Shown piece by piece: positions 8,548 through 17,336 of a stretch of 21,848 nucleotides of DNA. The notes below the pieces were generated by a model. The model searched no databases. It was not told the DNA's origin and was given only the letters and a program-made list of their open reading frames with translations. How positions within the stretch are numbered: position 1 is the first letter of the stretch; every line of letters starts with the position of its first letter. Made by a program: the position numbers and the translations under genes. This DNA is from Hypsibius dujardini (lineage: Eukaryota; Tardigrada; Eutardigrada; Parachela; Hypsibiidae), in assembly GCA_001579985.1 (NCBI GenBank), contig LRSR01009655.1:1-21848 (forward strand). The letters are read 5' to 3'.

Positions 8548-9825
8548 TCAATCTGACACACATTCTTCTTCGTGCCTCCAACGTTGCGCCACCCAACCTA
8601 GCGGTCCACCGCTATGAATGGGCGGAGAGTGATATTGATACCTGATTGGGAGGCACCGAGCATTTTCCCTTCATTTTTCCTCATCACAAAAAAGTTCAGA
8701 ACCTATATATTGGTCATTGCCCAAAGCGAATGCAGAGTGAAAAACCAAAACGCCCACTTTTGTTTTCACTTCCATGGTTATGGCCACACCATTTATTCGA
8801 CCAATGTCCAAATCTCAAGGTTTTTATATTAAAGATTGAGAAACAATTTGGTTTTCCAAAATAATCAAATTTGTTTTGATGACTCAAAGGAACCTCGGTC
8901 GATTTGTATCGATGGTTTGAGTAAATTTAATTTGGTTTATGTAATAGTAATTGCTGATGAAGAATTTGAAGTAGTTTTCTGATAAGAACAAGTATATTTC
9001 TATCACTAAAAGTAACTGCTAATTACATAGGTAAGTAATTTTGAGAACTCGTAAAAGCTAAAATATAGTTTCGACCCCAACCACCGATATCGGTGAAGGC
9101 CATAAGTCACAGCATGCTGTTAAAGTTTGGCGTAAATGTTAAGTGGCTTTAAGCATCTAGCCAATATGGTCGACTTAAACTCACCACCCAAGGTTTTTAG
9201 GAGACATTGGTATCGACAATGGTCTGGTCCCGCTGAGGCCGTATTTGTTTTGAGGTGAAATTACTTGCAAAAATGTCCACATAAAAAGACAGGCTGATCG
9301 AAACTGGCCCATGCATTCTTCTTTTACCAAATCTTTGACGTGGTTAGCACACAAACGGAAGTCTCAACCACTACAGAATTACAAATCTTAATTTCAACCA
9401 AAATCGAACTAGTAAAGATGGTAGAAACTCAAGCAAGGCAAAAGTAACAAGAATCTGACTATGCGCCGCGGACAACGGCACGCATTGTCGCTTGAATTTT
9501 CGAATTTTCGTATTTTTCATTTTGTTTGTGTAAAAGTAAAATAAATATGACATAAATTTTTTTTACCGTTTGATAATTCGTTTAAACTCCGCGTCCCACA
9601 AATTTATTTAGTTTAAACTACCAACAAGAAAAACCCATTTTCGGACACGTTGGTTTTACATGACTCTTGACGCGAAGTGCAAATAGATTCTTTTTTCGCT
9701 ACAATTCACTTGAAAACTGAACCACGTACGCGTAAATGAATGGCGTACTCAGTGATGTGAAGAAAATTTGTTTTTACTAAGAGCTTTGTGCACACGTACG
9801 CTTCTAGTGGTGCGCAAAAATGATT
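8548..9825. other. AT-rich intergenic stretch, no gene seen
   Basis: About 1.3 kb of AT-rich sequence. The few open frames of 60-72 codons (for example around 8614-8864) have no protein-like composition, splice context or motif. No inverted repeats or tandem arrays stood out. Confidence 0.5.
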
Positions 9826-10106
9826 CCTGCACCTGGTAGATGGCGCTACTCTCTCCCAAAACTCTTCCGTCCACCTCCAAATACGGAAGCGATCCCCAAG
9901 ATGTGCCTTGCAAAATCAACAAATTGCTTTAAAATATATCACTAAAGAAGCTTGCAAATTGAAGGCAGACTGACTCGACTTCAAGGCGGGTCAATTATCG
10001 CGTTGAACCTGGTTGTCGATGAAGAGGGTCCCCGAACAACAAAGACCAAACGAATTAGTTCTGCCCTTGCCGTTATGTCAAAGTGGGTCAGGGAGAAGGC
10101 CACCAT
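9826..10106 (-). pseudogene. Glutathione S-transferase pseudogene, first two exons only
   Basis: A degraded copy of the first part of the GST gene at 10429-11446. Exon 1 starts at ATG 10106 (MVAFSLTHFDITARAELIRL, compare MVAYALTYFNVAGRAEIIRL) and loses frame near 9990, where the Trp of WPALK reads as a stop. A donor-like gtcagt follows at about 9970. Exon 2 begins after an acceptor (gattttgcaag) at 9906 and reads SWGSLPYLEVDGRVLGESSA before homology ends near 9826. Because the intron position is retained, this is a copy of genomic DNA and not a processed transcript. Exons 3-6 are absent. It is not functional. Confidence 0.85.
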
Positions 10107-10428
10107 TTTGTGACGGGTACGTTTGCGGAGATGGGGAGAAAATACAAGAGTCCGAAACACTCTGGTCGAAAAAGAAGCTCGCTCAACTAGATGCCACGTT
10201 AAGGCTACCATCCTCAAAAATGTGTCTAAATATCTCCTCCGGCCTCTGGTGGAAAACGAGCACCATTCTATATGTATTTATTTGGAAAATGGTATACGAG
10301 TGTGTCATGGTCAATGGCAAACAATAACTGGTTCTTTCAAACTTTCCATTCCTGCGATAAAAGGGTTATGTACTGCGTATATCGACAAACTATGTTTTGG
10401 CGGTTGACGGATCAGTGCTTATAGATAT
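10107..10428. other. Spacer between GST pseudogene and GST gene
   Basis: No gene is supported. Plus-strand frames here are antisense to the GST pseudogene or random. The 3' flank of the intact GST gene lies here on the minus strand. No clear AATAAA was found in the first 100 bp after its stop. Confidence 0.4.
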
Positions 10429-11446
10429 TCAAGCTGTAGAGGGCGCTTCCTTTGCCAGGTACTCGACAATTTTGGGGTGGGCAGCAACCTTTGCAAGGAC
10501 CTTGGCAATTCTGGGGTAATTGGCGGCAATGTTGGTGATCCCAGTCTGTTTATTGGCTTCCACCTGTCGAATGGCTGCAAGGAGGGGGATAAATAACGAC
10601 AATTAAACCTCTGGCGACTAAGCCGTTCCCCATTGAACTTACTGTCGTAGAGGGCCAAGTCGGCAACAGTTAGCTGAAAAAGCATATATTATACATAACT
10701 TCAATTTAATAACAACTGAAAGAAAGGTATGATATTATTACCTTGGATCCGACGGAGTAATCGTCACTTCCGTACACTTGAATAACCTTTTCGGCCCGAC
10801 CTAGGATGGTTGGGATGGTTGCGTCTTTTAACTTGCTCAGATTCTTTTCCTAAAAGTGGTCAAACGTCCGAGTTACTTACATTACATAACTGGTTAAATA
10901 ATTACTCGTTCCAATGCAACAAAATAAAAAGCGAATAAATACCTTGAGTGAGGGGTCTCCACGCACAAACTGGGACAGACCGTCTTTGATGTCGTTAGTT
11001 GCGAAGACGATTGATTGGACAATTGCACGGTTCCATTCCCCTTCACCGCCGAGTCCTTGAAAATGTAATTAACAGTCGGTTTAATTATCGATCTCTCCTT
11101 CCCAATTATTTTGTGAGGATTTAAAAGAAGAAATATTTATCTACCTAGTTGGTTGGAAACGTAATAGACAATGGCATTACTCTGGCCCAGAATTTTTCCG
11201 TCAACCTCCAGATATGGTAACGATCCCCAAGTCGTGTCTGACAATTAACAAGAGGATAAATTAAAAGGAGTCGTTAACTTTGGTATCTGTGGCAAGAAGA
11301 AATTCCTTCTTACTGGCTTTCAACGCGGGCCATTGAGCAGGCTCGATGCGATTGTCCGTGAACAGGGTCCCTGATACGATGAAGAGTAGACGGATGATTT
11401 CGGCCCTTCCGGCTACATTAAAGTACGTCAAGGCGTACGCCACCAT
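10429..11446 (-). CDS. Glutathione S-transferase, sigma type, six exons
   Basis: Conjugates glutathione to electrophiles or peroxides; soluble and cytosolic by family knowledge. Minus-strand exons are 11446-11314, 11237-11145, 11055-10943, 10849-10742, 10673-10643 and 10574-10429, giving 207 residues and TGA, the usual family length. All five introns (68-93 bp) have GT..AG borders and join in phase. The N-terminal thioredoxin-like domain has the Tyr at residue 8 (MVAYALTYFNVAGRAEIIRL), a sigma-type WPALK, the cis-Pro at residue 52 (GSLPYLEVDG) and the glutathione-binding QSNAI at 63-67. The helical C-terminal domain includes GLGGEGEWNRAIVQSI and LTVADLALYD and ends KIVEYLAKEAPSTA. The first donor (GTAAGA at 11313) is chosen over later GT sites because it alone keeps the NTTWGSLPYLEV join in frame. 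A partial pseudogene copy lies 320 bp downstream. The exact biochemical class is inferred from motifs. Confidence 0.93.
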
Positions 11447-11679
11447 TCTTTCGCTGAAGTTCTAGCGCTTAGCAAAACAAAAAGACCTTGATGGAAGGAA
11501 TGAGTTGGAAAATATCTAAAATGTATGAACAACAACTGACTGACTGACTGACTGCCAGACTGACTGATTGAGAGACAGACAGAGTATCACTTGTGCCAAG
11601 GGCTTTTGTACTGCAGTTTAAAAGTTCCAATGAAGATACGATCAACTTGTTGAAAATAAGTTACGATTTTCCTAGATCG
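11447..11679. repeat. GST upstream region with a short GACT repeat
   Basis: This is the 5' flank of the minus-strand GST gene; no clear TATA box was seen. It holds a short simple repeat at about 11536-11560 (actgactgactgactgactg with imperfect continuation to agacagacagag near 11582). No coding sequence is supported. Confidence 0.6.
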
Positions 11680-12215
11680 ACTTTGCTGATAAAAAACCGT
11701 TAACTGAGCGATGGTCAGACCACTAAACTAACACAGCGCCTAAATTTCCGACCTTGACAGTTGCGCCCTAGTAAAGCCGGGTCCGATCGCGCAATCGTCC
11801 TTCGATCTCACTGCAAAATAGGGGACTTTTAGATTCATGTCACCGGAGATGTTGTCGTGGGATAAGACTACCGGATTGCCCAAAGTGAGCCAAGCCACGG
11901 ACATGTGGAGCCTGGCTTGTGTCGTGTTAGCCGTGGCGGCACAAGGAAACCTGCATTTTCAATCTACCCCATACGAAATGCCACGCCGAGCGGAAGAGAT
12001 GTTGGACGTGGACTTTGTCACCATCATGCGAGAAGGTGGTGCACCGTATGTTCCAACCACCTTGCCACCGGTACTTCGGCAAGCGATGGGAAAATTCCTA
12101 TGTAGGAATCCTCATGATCGACTGACCTCCTCACATCTAGAGCGGCACGTGAGATACCTTTTAAATGATTATTTCTTGGAGCATTTTATCCCCCTGGCAG
12201 AGACGCAACTTTCAT
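11680..12215 (+). pseudogene. Kinase paralogue B: fragment from catalytic loop to end of C-lobe
   Basis: Homology to paralogue C begins at a decayed catalytic loop (GATAAAAAACCGTTAACTGA, compare DLKPLN) at about 11688, in another frame and followed by a TAA. After a one-base loss near 11748 the frame reads DLDSCALVKPGPIAQ, so it keeps the DLD form of the DFG motif. TAG at 11819-11821 then precedes GTFRFMSPEMLSW, TDMWSLACVVLAV, EGGAPYVPTTLPP, the Arg-containing NPHDRLTSSHLERHV and a C-lobe end near 12215. The frame after the TAG is intact to TAA 12245. A splice acceptor could be read at that TAG (gcaaaatag before GGG), but homology to C continues upstream of it, so a stop mutation is more likely. 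The N-lobe is absent. Donor candidates at 12149 (gtgaga) and 12216 (gtaagc) may link it to the next segment. Confidence 0.75.
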
Positions 12216-12531
12216 GTAAGCTAGGGGGAGTGGGGAGAACGTTTTAAACACAAACTCAACACAGTCCTGCATGAACATGACGGGACGACATATAGCGTAG
12301 TACCGGCACTCTCAATCCGAGAGATAAATAAATTGTCTGTCCACTATGTACTCTGTGGCGCGCGAGCAATTTCCGGCCAGGCCAAAAAACAGCCCTTAAG
12401 ATGTTACCGCGATAGGCAATACGTTTAAAAGTATTTGAATTATTCAAAATCTGAAAGCTGAAACCTGAAAACTCCTATCCATCTTTTCCCCAGTGTGTTT
12501 GGATCTCATGCTTTCTCTTATTTGTTGACAG
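12216..12531 (+). other. Probable intron or spacer within locus B
   Basis: Non-coding sequence bounded by a donor (gtaagc at 12216, or gtgaga at 12149) and a strong acceptor (tatttgttgacag, ending 12531). Only the 12149 donor gives a phase-0 join to the frame that follows. No other feature was seen. Confidence 0.4.
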
Positions 12532-13044
12532 ATACTCCCACCCCTGGCTCCGGCATTGTTAGCCGACATTGACCATCCTAAGAAAGGTAAACCTTTACGG
12601 CGCTCAGCATTCGCCGAACTGGGCTTAGGGCATAATGCGTCTCGCGAGGATGTCCTGACACGCTATCGGACGTTTTACGACGAAAGTCATTCGGATTCTC
12701 TTCACAATCTTAGATCGAACGAACCTGAACGGCGGCACAAACTGGAACACATCCAGGCGATTCGTCAGGCGAAAGAGGACTGTCTGCATTTCATACCAAT
12801 CCGCTCGTTCTGCCGCAGGATCCTTCCGGAAATGTTCGAAGAAGCCGCCGAAGACGAAAAACAACGAGGAAACATAGGTGGGCTGTTGCCTAATTCTGAA
12901 AGCAAATACGGAAATCTACAAGTTTTTTCTCCATTTGCAGACTTTTCAAACTTCTTCTCAAACCTCGAGGCCGGTTGGTTATGCCAAATGATGTCAAATC
13001 ATTTTGTGGTAAAAAAGGGACATTTGGGCAAGACTGACCATTGA
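12532..13044 (+). CDS. J-domain-like exon downstream of kinase fragment B
   Basis: Starts right after the acceptor at 12531 and is open to TGA 13042-13044. The first part (ILPPLAPALLADIDHPKKGK) leads into a stretch resembling a DnaJ J-domain. It shows a helix I/II pattern in AFAELGLGHNASREDVLTRY and RYRTFYDESHSDSLHN where the HPD loop should be, then a helix III-like HIQAIRQAKEDCL. The diagnostic HPD tripeptide is not present (SHSD instead), so Hsp70 stimulation would not be expected. It continues with CRRILPEMFEEAAEDEKQRG, and the tail after about 12880 may be intron read-through. It could be the C-terminal part of kinase B or an independent degraded gene. Paralogues A and C have no such region. 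Confidence 0.45.
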   Translation: MLPPLAPALLADIDHPKKGKPLRRSAFAELGLGHNASREDVLTRYRTFYDESHSDSLHNLRSNEPERRHKLEHIQAIRQAKEDCLHFIPIRSFCRRILPEMFEEAAEDEKQRGNIGGLLPNSESKYGNLQVFSPFADFSNFFSNLEAGWLCQMMSNHFVVKKGHLGKTDH

Positions 13045-13065
13045 TCAACCAAGTGCGGCTCAGTC

Positions 13066-13111
13066 CATAATTGTATCTGTATTTGAATCCCATTTTGGGA
13101 TTCAATTATGG
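13066..13111. repeat. Short hairpin palindrome
   Basis: TGAATCCCA-TTT-TGGGATTCA (13083-13103) is a perfect 9-bp inverted repeat. It is enclosed by ccataatt (from about 13066) and aattatgg (ending about 13111), which are also complementary. It may be the relic of a tiny inverted-repeat element. No flanking duplication was recognised. Confidence 0.5.
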
Positions 13112-13239
13112 ATTCATTTTGCTATGAACAAAAAGATAGACTACCAAATTGCAATGTACTATGGTACTGTTTCGAGAACCATAAAGGATTTCAATCAAGG
13201 TTCGAATGTCATTTTGTTGTCAGGGTCGTAAGGATTTGT

Positions 13240-13415
13240 GCAATTGTGCTTTCGGTTCGGTACAATCTTTTTTGTCCAAGTCGTACCCTCTGTTTGATTT
13301 GTGGATGGAACAAAGCATTCGAAAAGCGTCTCTTGTCTTAAGTGGTCCGAAAATTGAAAACAGTCAGGATTGAGAGAATGACGGACGGACAGACCAATAG
13401 TCTGGCAACCGGTGA
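13240..13415 (+). repeat. Kinase 3' flank, copy B
   Basis: Close copy of the 3' flank of paralogue C at 19784-19972. Shared words in the same order are gcaattgtgctttc, caagtcgtaccctctgttt, atttgtggatg, aagcattcgaaaa, gtcaggattga, gaatgacggacggacag and gtctg.caaccggt. About 60 bp present in C near 19900 is shortened here. It is non-coding. Confidence 0.85.
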
Positions 13416-13445
13416 CTTGCAAAAAAGACTTGCAAACAAGAAAAA

Positions 13446-13610
13446 AAAATGTAACTTACTCAGAGTAGTTTGGTTGAAAACCTGGAATAAGGAAAGAAGG
13501 TAAATTATGATCACGACATGTTTAGCAGAATATAGACCGTAAATGTTGAAACAAAGCGACAAGCAAGCAGGAAGGCAGAAATTCAAACAAACAGAAAAAT
13601 GCAACAGTTT
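13446..13610 (-). pseudogene. Fragment of the chitin-binding gene (exon 2 and part of intron 1)
   Basis: Copies 20519-20670 of the intact chitin-binding gene with few changes. It includes the splice donor region (aatgtaacttactcagagt), the 22-bp exon 2 (reading VFNQTTL on the minus strand), its acceptor side (acctggaataaggaaagaag) and the intron stretch gtaaatgttgaaacaaagcg. The other exons are missing. It lies right after kinase 3' flank copy B, whereas in the C locus the two are about 550 bp apart. Confidence 0.9.
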
Positions 13611-14045
13611 GCAAACCCAAACTACTTCTGTAGAAAAACATACTGGAGGCTGAAAAAAATTTGTCCTTGCTAACACCTTCGTCGGCTCGGCTTGAATTTT
13701 CTACATAAACAAAGCGCTGGGTTGCCCTTACATTTTGAAAAATTCACTTTTCCCCTTTATCCAGCTCCTGGTCCTACCATGAGGGGCCCTGGTTCCGACT
13801 TGTAAGGACCCTGAACAAGCTTCTGTTTTATACGTACCACATTACTGCCAAGAAGTTCCTTTCTGTAAAACAGGCAGAATAATCAACGCCGACAATTTTT
13901 CATACCTACATATACTCTCGTTCACATGTTGATCGTTCTATTGTGTCTAATTCAGTTTCAGACTTCTCAATGTCAGTGTCAGATTACCCTTTCACCGAAA
14001 ACTGTCCCTCACCCCGGCTGATGGCCAAAGAGTGGGACTCCTCTA
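13611..14045. other. Spacer without supported gene
   Basis: No protein-like frame, splice-supported exon or clear repeat. Small open frames near 13943-14140 overlap the inverted-repeat element that follows and are not considered genes. Confidence 0.5.
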
Positions 14046-14308
14046 TACCGTATGCTCGCAATCTCAAGGGACACTTTTCTGCCCTACCAATAAATTTGAA
14101 CCAACCCTGGTCGTGCCTATTCACCAAATTACCACCGTAGGGACAAATATACGGAAAAGCACGATTGTACAATTAATCAATCGAGCACGAGTAAGCTACG
14201 AAATCAGCCAATCAGAGAACAGTGAATCAGATTGAGCGTTCAATCGAGTACAGGGCCATACTGAGGGGGCGGGACTTAGCTGTCCCTTGAGATTGCGAGC
14301 GTACGGTA
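14046..14308. mobile_element. Short inverted-repeat element (MITE), 263 bp
   Basis: 28-bp inverted ends at 14046-14073 (begins TACCGTATGCTCGCAATCTC) and 14281-14308, with one mismatch. They are flanked by CTCTA at 14041-14045 and 14309-14313, which may be a 5-bp target duplication. It has no coding capacity. Its terminus resembles that at 14307 and at 15013: TAC, then GTA- or CTA-like, then a GC-rich block, then GG.CACTTTT.TGCCC. The superfamily was not assigned. Confidence 0.75.
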
Positions 14309-14345
14309 CTCTACTGCCGCGATTAAACCGGTCACTTTTTTGCCC
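14307..14345 (+). repeat. Solitary copy of a MITE terminus
   Basis: Contains ACTGCCGCGATTAAACCGGT (14313-14332), identical to the inner part of the 26-bp inverted repeat of the element at 15013-15162. It may be one end of a longer element reaching to 15162 (856 bp), with an internal copy of the terminus at 15013, or a truncated separate copy. Confidence 0.6.
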
Positions 14346-15012
14346 GGCCAGGAAGATATCACCCCTTGGGCATGCTCGTGTTCATTTCGTTTCAGTAATT
14401 TCACCGCGGCTCCAATCAAACAATCACAGCTTGTCTTCCGTGCTAAAAATTAAATTACTCTACCAAAAATCCAATAAATTAATCAAAATGTTAACCGGAC
14501 ACAATTTTCGTTGCGACGAAGGAATTCCTAATGATTTCGATTTTTCATTTTTGCTATCCAGTCAAAAATCAATCACCGAGGGGGTGAGCGAGTCAGGGTT
14601 CCTAAGTCAAGTCTGCTCCCCACCTTATCGAAGAGGATCGATCCCCCCCCCCACCAAAAATGTCCCTCCTAAACATTCGATAACTGGCATCATACTACAC
14701 AATCAATTAAGCAGTCCAGCGTTCTCGTGTTCTCCCAATTTTCCTGCCTACCTTGAGCAAAGTCTCAAACGATAGTAAAGATCAGTGTACAAACTTAAAT
14801 AAAGAAAAGTGCAGCATATGGCTGGACCAATAATGATAATTCACTGCAATCGGGCAGCAGCAATATATAAATAAACAACACGGCTCAGGGTTTTCTGTTA
14901 ATCAATTTTAGTAAATTAGTTTAGTTGATTTTAGTATTATTTTCAATCAATTTAGTTCAGAAAAGAAATTACATTTGTATTTGCTTATATAGAAAAATAA
15001 ATTTTTTTTATG
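14346..15012. other. Spacer without supported gene
   Basis: A 162-codon frame (14287-14775) has no recognisable motif or coding-like composition and overlaps the repeat terminus at its start. The 3' third is AT-rich (ttagtaaattagtttagttg near 14910). It may be the interior of a larger inverted-repeat element. Confidence 0.4.
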
Positions 15013-15162
15013 TACTGTACTGCCGCGATTAAACCGGTCAGTTTAGCCGTCACACGTGCCTGTGTGTTGAGTAAGCACACAGACTCACAGACTCACACTC
15101 ACACAGGTCGAATGCGCTGCCCGGGTGTAAAAAGTAACCGGTTTAATCGCGGCAGTACAGTA
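15013..15162. mobile_element. Tiny inverted-repeat element with perfect 26-bp ends
   Basis: 15013-15038 and 15137-15162 are perfect inverted copies (outer bases TACTGTACTGCC, inner bases GATTAAACCGGT). If the outer TA is the target duplication, the element is 15015-15160 (146 bp), as for Tc1/mariner-type MITEs. The interior holds a CA-rich stretch (cacacagactcacagactca near 15076). It is non-coding. Confidence 0.85.
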
Positions 15163-15583
15163 TATTTATTTATTTATGTATTTTGTATAGTTATTTATGT
15201 ATTTTGTATGTTTGTGTAAATTTATGGATGCATCTTTCGTTACTTTCATTGGTGTATATATTTACATGTTTATTGATAGTGTCATACGTACATTCATCGT
15301 TTAATATACCCCAGTACAAGTTGGCCGAATGCAGTCATTTTATGAATTTCGTTGAAGCTTGGTTGAAGTTAAAGTTTGATTGAATTTTGGTCGCAGTTTA
15401 TATCATCCCTACAAAAAACTACTTTACGAAGAGATTACCTGGAAGAAAGAAGTCGGTTAGCGACTGAGATTTATCTTTATTTTTGCTGCGGCACTCCTCA
15501 GCGAATGTCTCGGTCATCATCCCAATCACCGCTTCTGCCCCCTCCGGTCTACAACTCGGGTTACGCTGGCTGATCTTTGCTGC
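15163..15583. other. Spacer without supported gene
   Basis: AT-rich at first (tatttatgtattttgtatag repeats twice near 15173-15210), then ordinary sequence. A 65-codon frame at 15376-15573 shows no family resemblance and is not called. Confidence 0.4.
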
Positions 15584-15712
15584 CTAAGTGTAAATGGCGA
15601 AGGCAAGACCCGAGGGTATCTCCAGGGTAGTGTTGAAGAGGGGCTGTATGACATTGAAACCGGCCGACGGAGAAGTGCCCAGTGGGATGGAGTAAAAGCC
15701 CAGTATAGACGC
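15584..15712 (-). other. Coding-like segment, possible terminal exon
   Basis: On the minus strand an acceptor-like gttcagtatag at about 15720-15711 is followed by about 41 codons and TAG at 15586-15584. They read GFYSIPLGTSPSAGFNVIQP and then FNTTLEIPSGLAFAIYT, and the segment looks protein-like. No preceding exon was found and I do not recognise the product. The acceptor overlaps a perfect 8-bp-arm palindrome (15701-15720). It may be a gene fragment. Confidence 0.2.
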
Positions 15713-15923
15713 CTATACTGAACTTTTGTGGCGTTACCATGCTTTTGTGGCGTTTCGCATTGAATTTCGCAACTCTGACAAGTGGCCCGAGCGTCCAAAA
15801 ATCAATAATAATAAGGCAGTTTTCATTGTTATGTGAAGTGGATTAGACGAATTAGTGAATTGACATACCAAAAAAGGTTTTTAAGGAGGAAAGACCTTTC
15901 TACACTTGGTACAAGCATTTCCA

Positions 15924-16127
15924 ATGATGAACCACAATGGAACATCTTCCCGTGTGGCTCTCATTTTATTTGCCATCGTGCCAGGTTATGATTGTCATGT
16001 CGCTCGTCTGCTACTCGGGCTGTATATTTATGAAACTCGTCCATTTGATGATGCAGAGACGCAAGGAGCATTAATTAGGCAAGGCAGGATCGACTTCAAT
16101 GCGATGATGTCTGAAGATAGTAAATAA
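15924..16127 (+). CDS. Small hypothetical ORF, 67 aa
   Basis: ATG at 15924 to TAA at 16125-16127, with a hydrophobic stretch near residues 11-20 (RVALILFAIVPGYDCHVARL) and an acidic end (MMSEDSK). Two overlapping AATAAA signals follow the stop (about 16127 and 16137), as expected of a terminal exon. An acceptor-like gccatcgtgccag ends at about 15984, so only the part after it may be exonic. No family was recognised and no promoter is evident. Confidence 0.3.
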   Translation: MMNHNGTSSRVALILFAIVPGYDCHVARLLLGLYIYETRPFDDAETQGALIRQGRIDFNAMMSEDSK

Positions 16128-16137
16128 ATCAGGAATA

Positions 16138-16599
16138 AATATGTTTGGAAACAAGGCGTGGCCATCTAGAATGCATTAGACATAGCTGGACCTTCGATAT
16201 GAACGCATGGACACATTTTCGAGTCAATTTTAAGGCGGATTACGCAAGTAATATGTCAGACCTACAGAGGTTTTCTTTTTCATCTTGATAGCGATGACGT
16301 GCGTTAAAGATTTGCCACTAAGTTTTCCCTTTCTTCTCAACGACGCACTGCCTCAAAAGGTAGGCGAGGCAGCAACCCTGTATGTGTCATAGGAAAAAAA
16401 GTAATTTCCATTACAGAAATTATCCAGGACACCGAACTGTTGCTTGATCATGTCTTAACAAGTCGCGACGGAGACCGCGCAAGAAATGTCACGTGTGTTT
16501 CCAGCCTTCCGCCTTTTCTTTGTTCACTAATTGCGATCATTGTAATTGTTCAAGCGTTCTTCTTTTCCCTCTTCATTCTGCCTGTCTGTGGAGGTTTTC
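16138..16599. other. Spacer without supported gene
   Basis: No coding, repeat or structured RNA feature was recognised. Confidence 0.4.
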
Positions 16600-16810
16600 C
16601 TTGTTTGCTCTAGGTGTCCATCCGTCGTTCTGACTTTCCTACTTAGAATCTTTTGCAGTTGTTTCCGGTATCTGTTCAGGGTATCCATTAACCTGTCAGG
16701 TCTTCCGTCCATTGGTTCAGGGTTTCGTTCGTCGCCTCAAGGTTTTCATCACTCCTTCGGTCATCGGAAGGGTGGAGACTCTAACCCGACCGTTGAGAGA
16801 TCTGACGGAG
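16600..16810. repeat. Decayed 20-bp tandem array, second locus
   Basis: Successive 20-bp windows share ttcagg/ctcaagg and ttccgtc/tttcgtt words in register. Examples are ttccggtatctgttcagggt (16662-16681), atccattaacctgtcaggtc (16682-16701), ttccgtccattggttcaggg (16702-16721) and tttcgttcgtcgcctcaagg (16722-16741). Unit length and words resemble the arrays at 4340-5345. It is non-coding; the open frames through it are incidental. Confidence 0.55.
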
Positions 16811-17336
16811 CGACGGACACTGGGAAAAAATATAGTTCACCCAGTCAAAAAACTCATCAAGATTAGAGAAGTTGACAGAACTGCCGCAAGACCGAGATAA
16901 TTTCGTACAACACTGGATTCTAGCTGTAATAGAGGATTCGTTCAGTTTCCTAACTCCCATTGCGTAATTTCGGCGTACTCACACTCATGTCACTATTTAA
17001 GGTACCCTATTTGCGGACCGTTGAACCGTTCGTTAAGCCCAAGGAACCAGAAATTGTTGGTGCGACACATCACAAAATGAATAACTTCAACAGAGCCGCA
17101 GTTAATTTGATTAGACAATAAACCGCCGGCTCTCTTATCTGTACGAGAAATGGTGGGTTCTGATAGCAGTGACTGGCGCACGGGTAGCGTTAATTTAATA
17201 CACGAAAAGGTACAGTAATTCAAACATTTAAAATGAGGTAAAAATAGTAGGAGGTTCACAATTTTGATCAATACCCTTGAACGGCAGATACATTTTTGAA
17301 TACTTTCTCGCAAGTTGCATTTCTACTTACAAAACC
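16811..17336. other. Upstream region of kinase paralogue C
   Basis: Presumed 5' flank or untranslated leader of the kinase gene. No convincing TATA box was identified and no other gene is supported. The frame of the kinase is open 60 bp upstream of its ATG but without another ATG. Confidence 0.35.

Noticed and set aside
10013-10407. Plus-strand frames over the GST pseudogene
   Set aside because: Antisense to clear GST homology, with no family resemblance.
12556-13044. Calling a true DnaJ-family co-chaperone
   Set aside because: The HPD motif is missing and only one J-like pattern is seen, so it is listed as J-domain-like only.
14287-14775. 162-codon plus-strand frame
   Set aside because: Starts in a repeat terminus, has no motif, no splice support and unremarkable composition.
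15723-15754. Direct repeat cttttgtggcgtt, two copies
   Set aside because: A 13-bp duplication with a 6-bp gap. No element ends or function could be attached to it.
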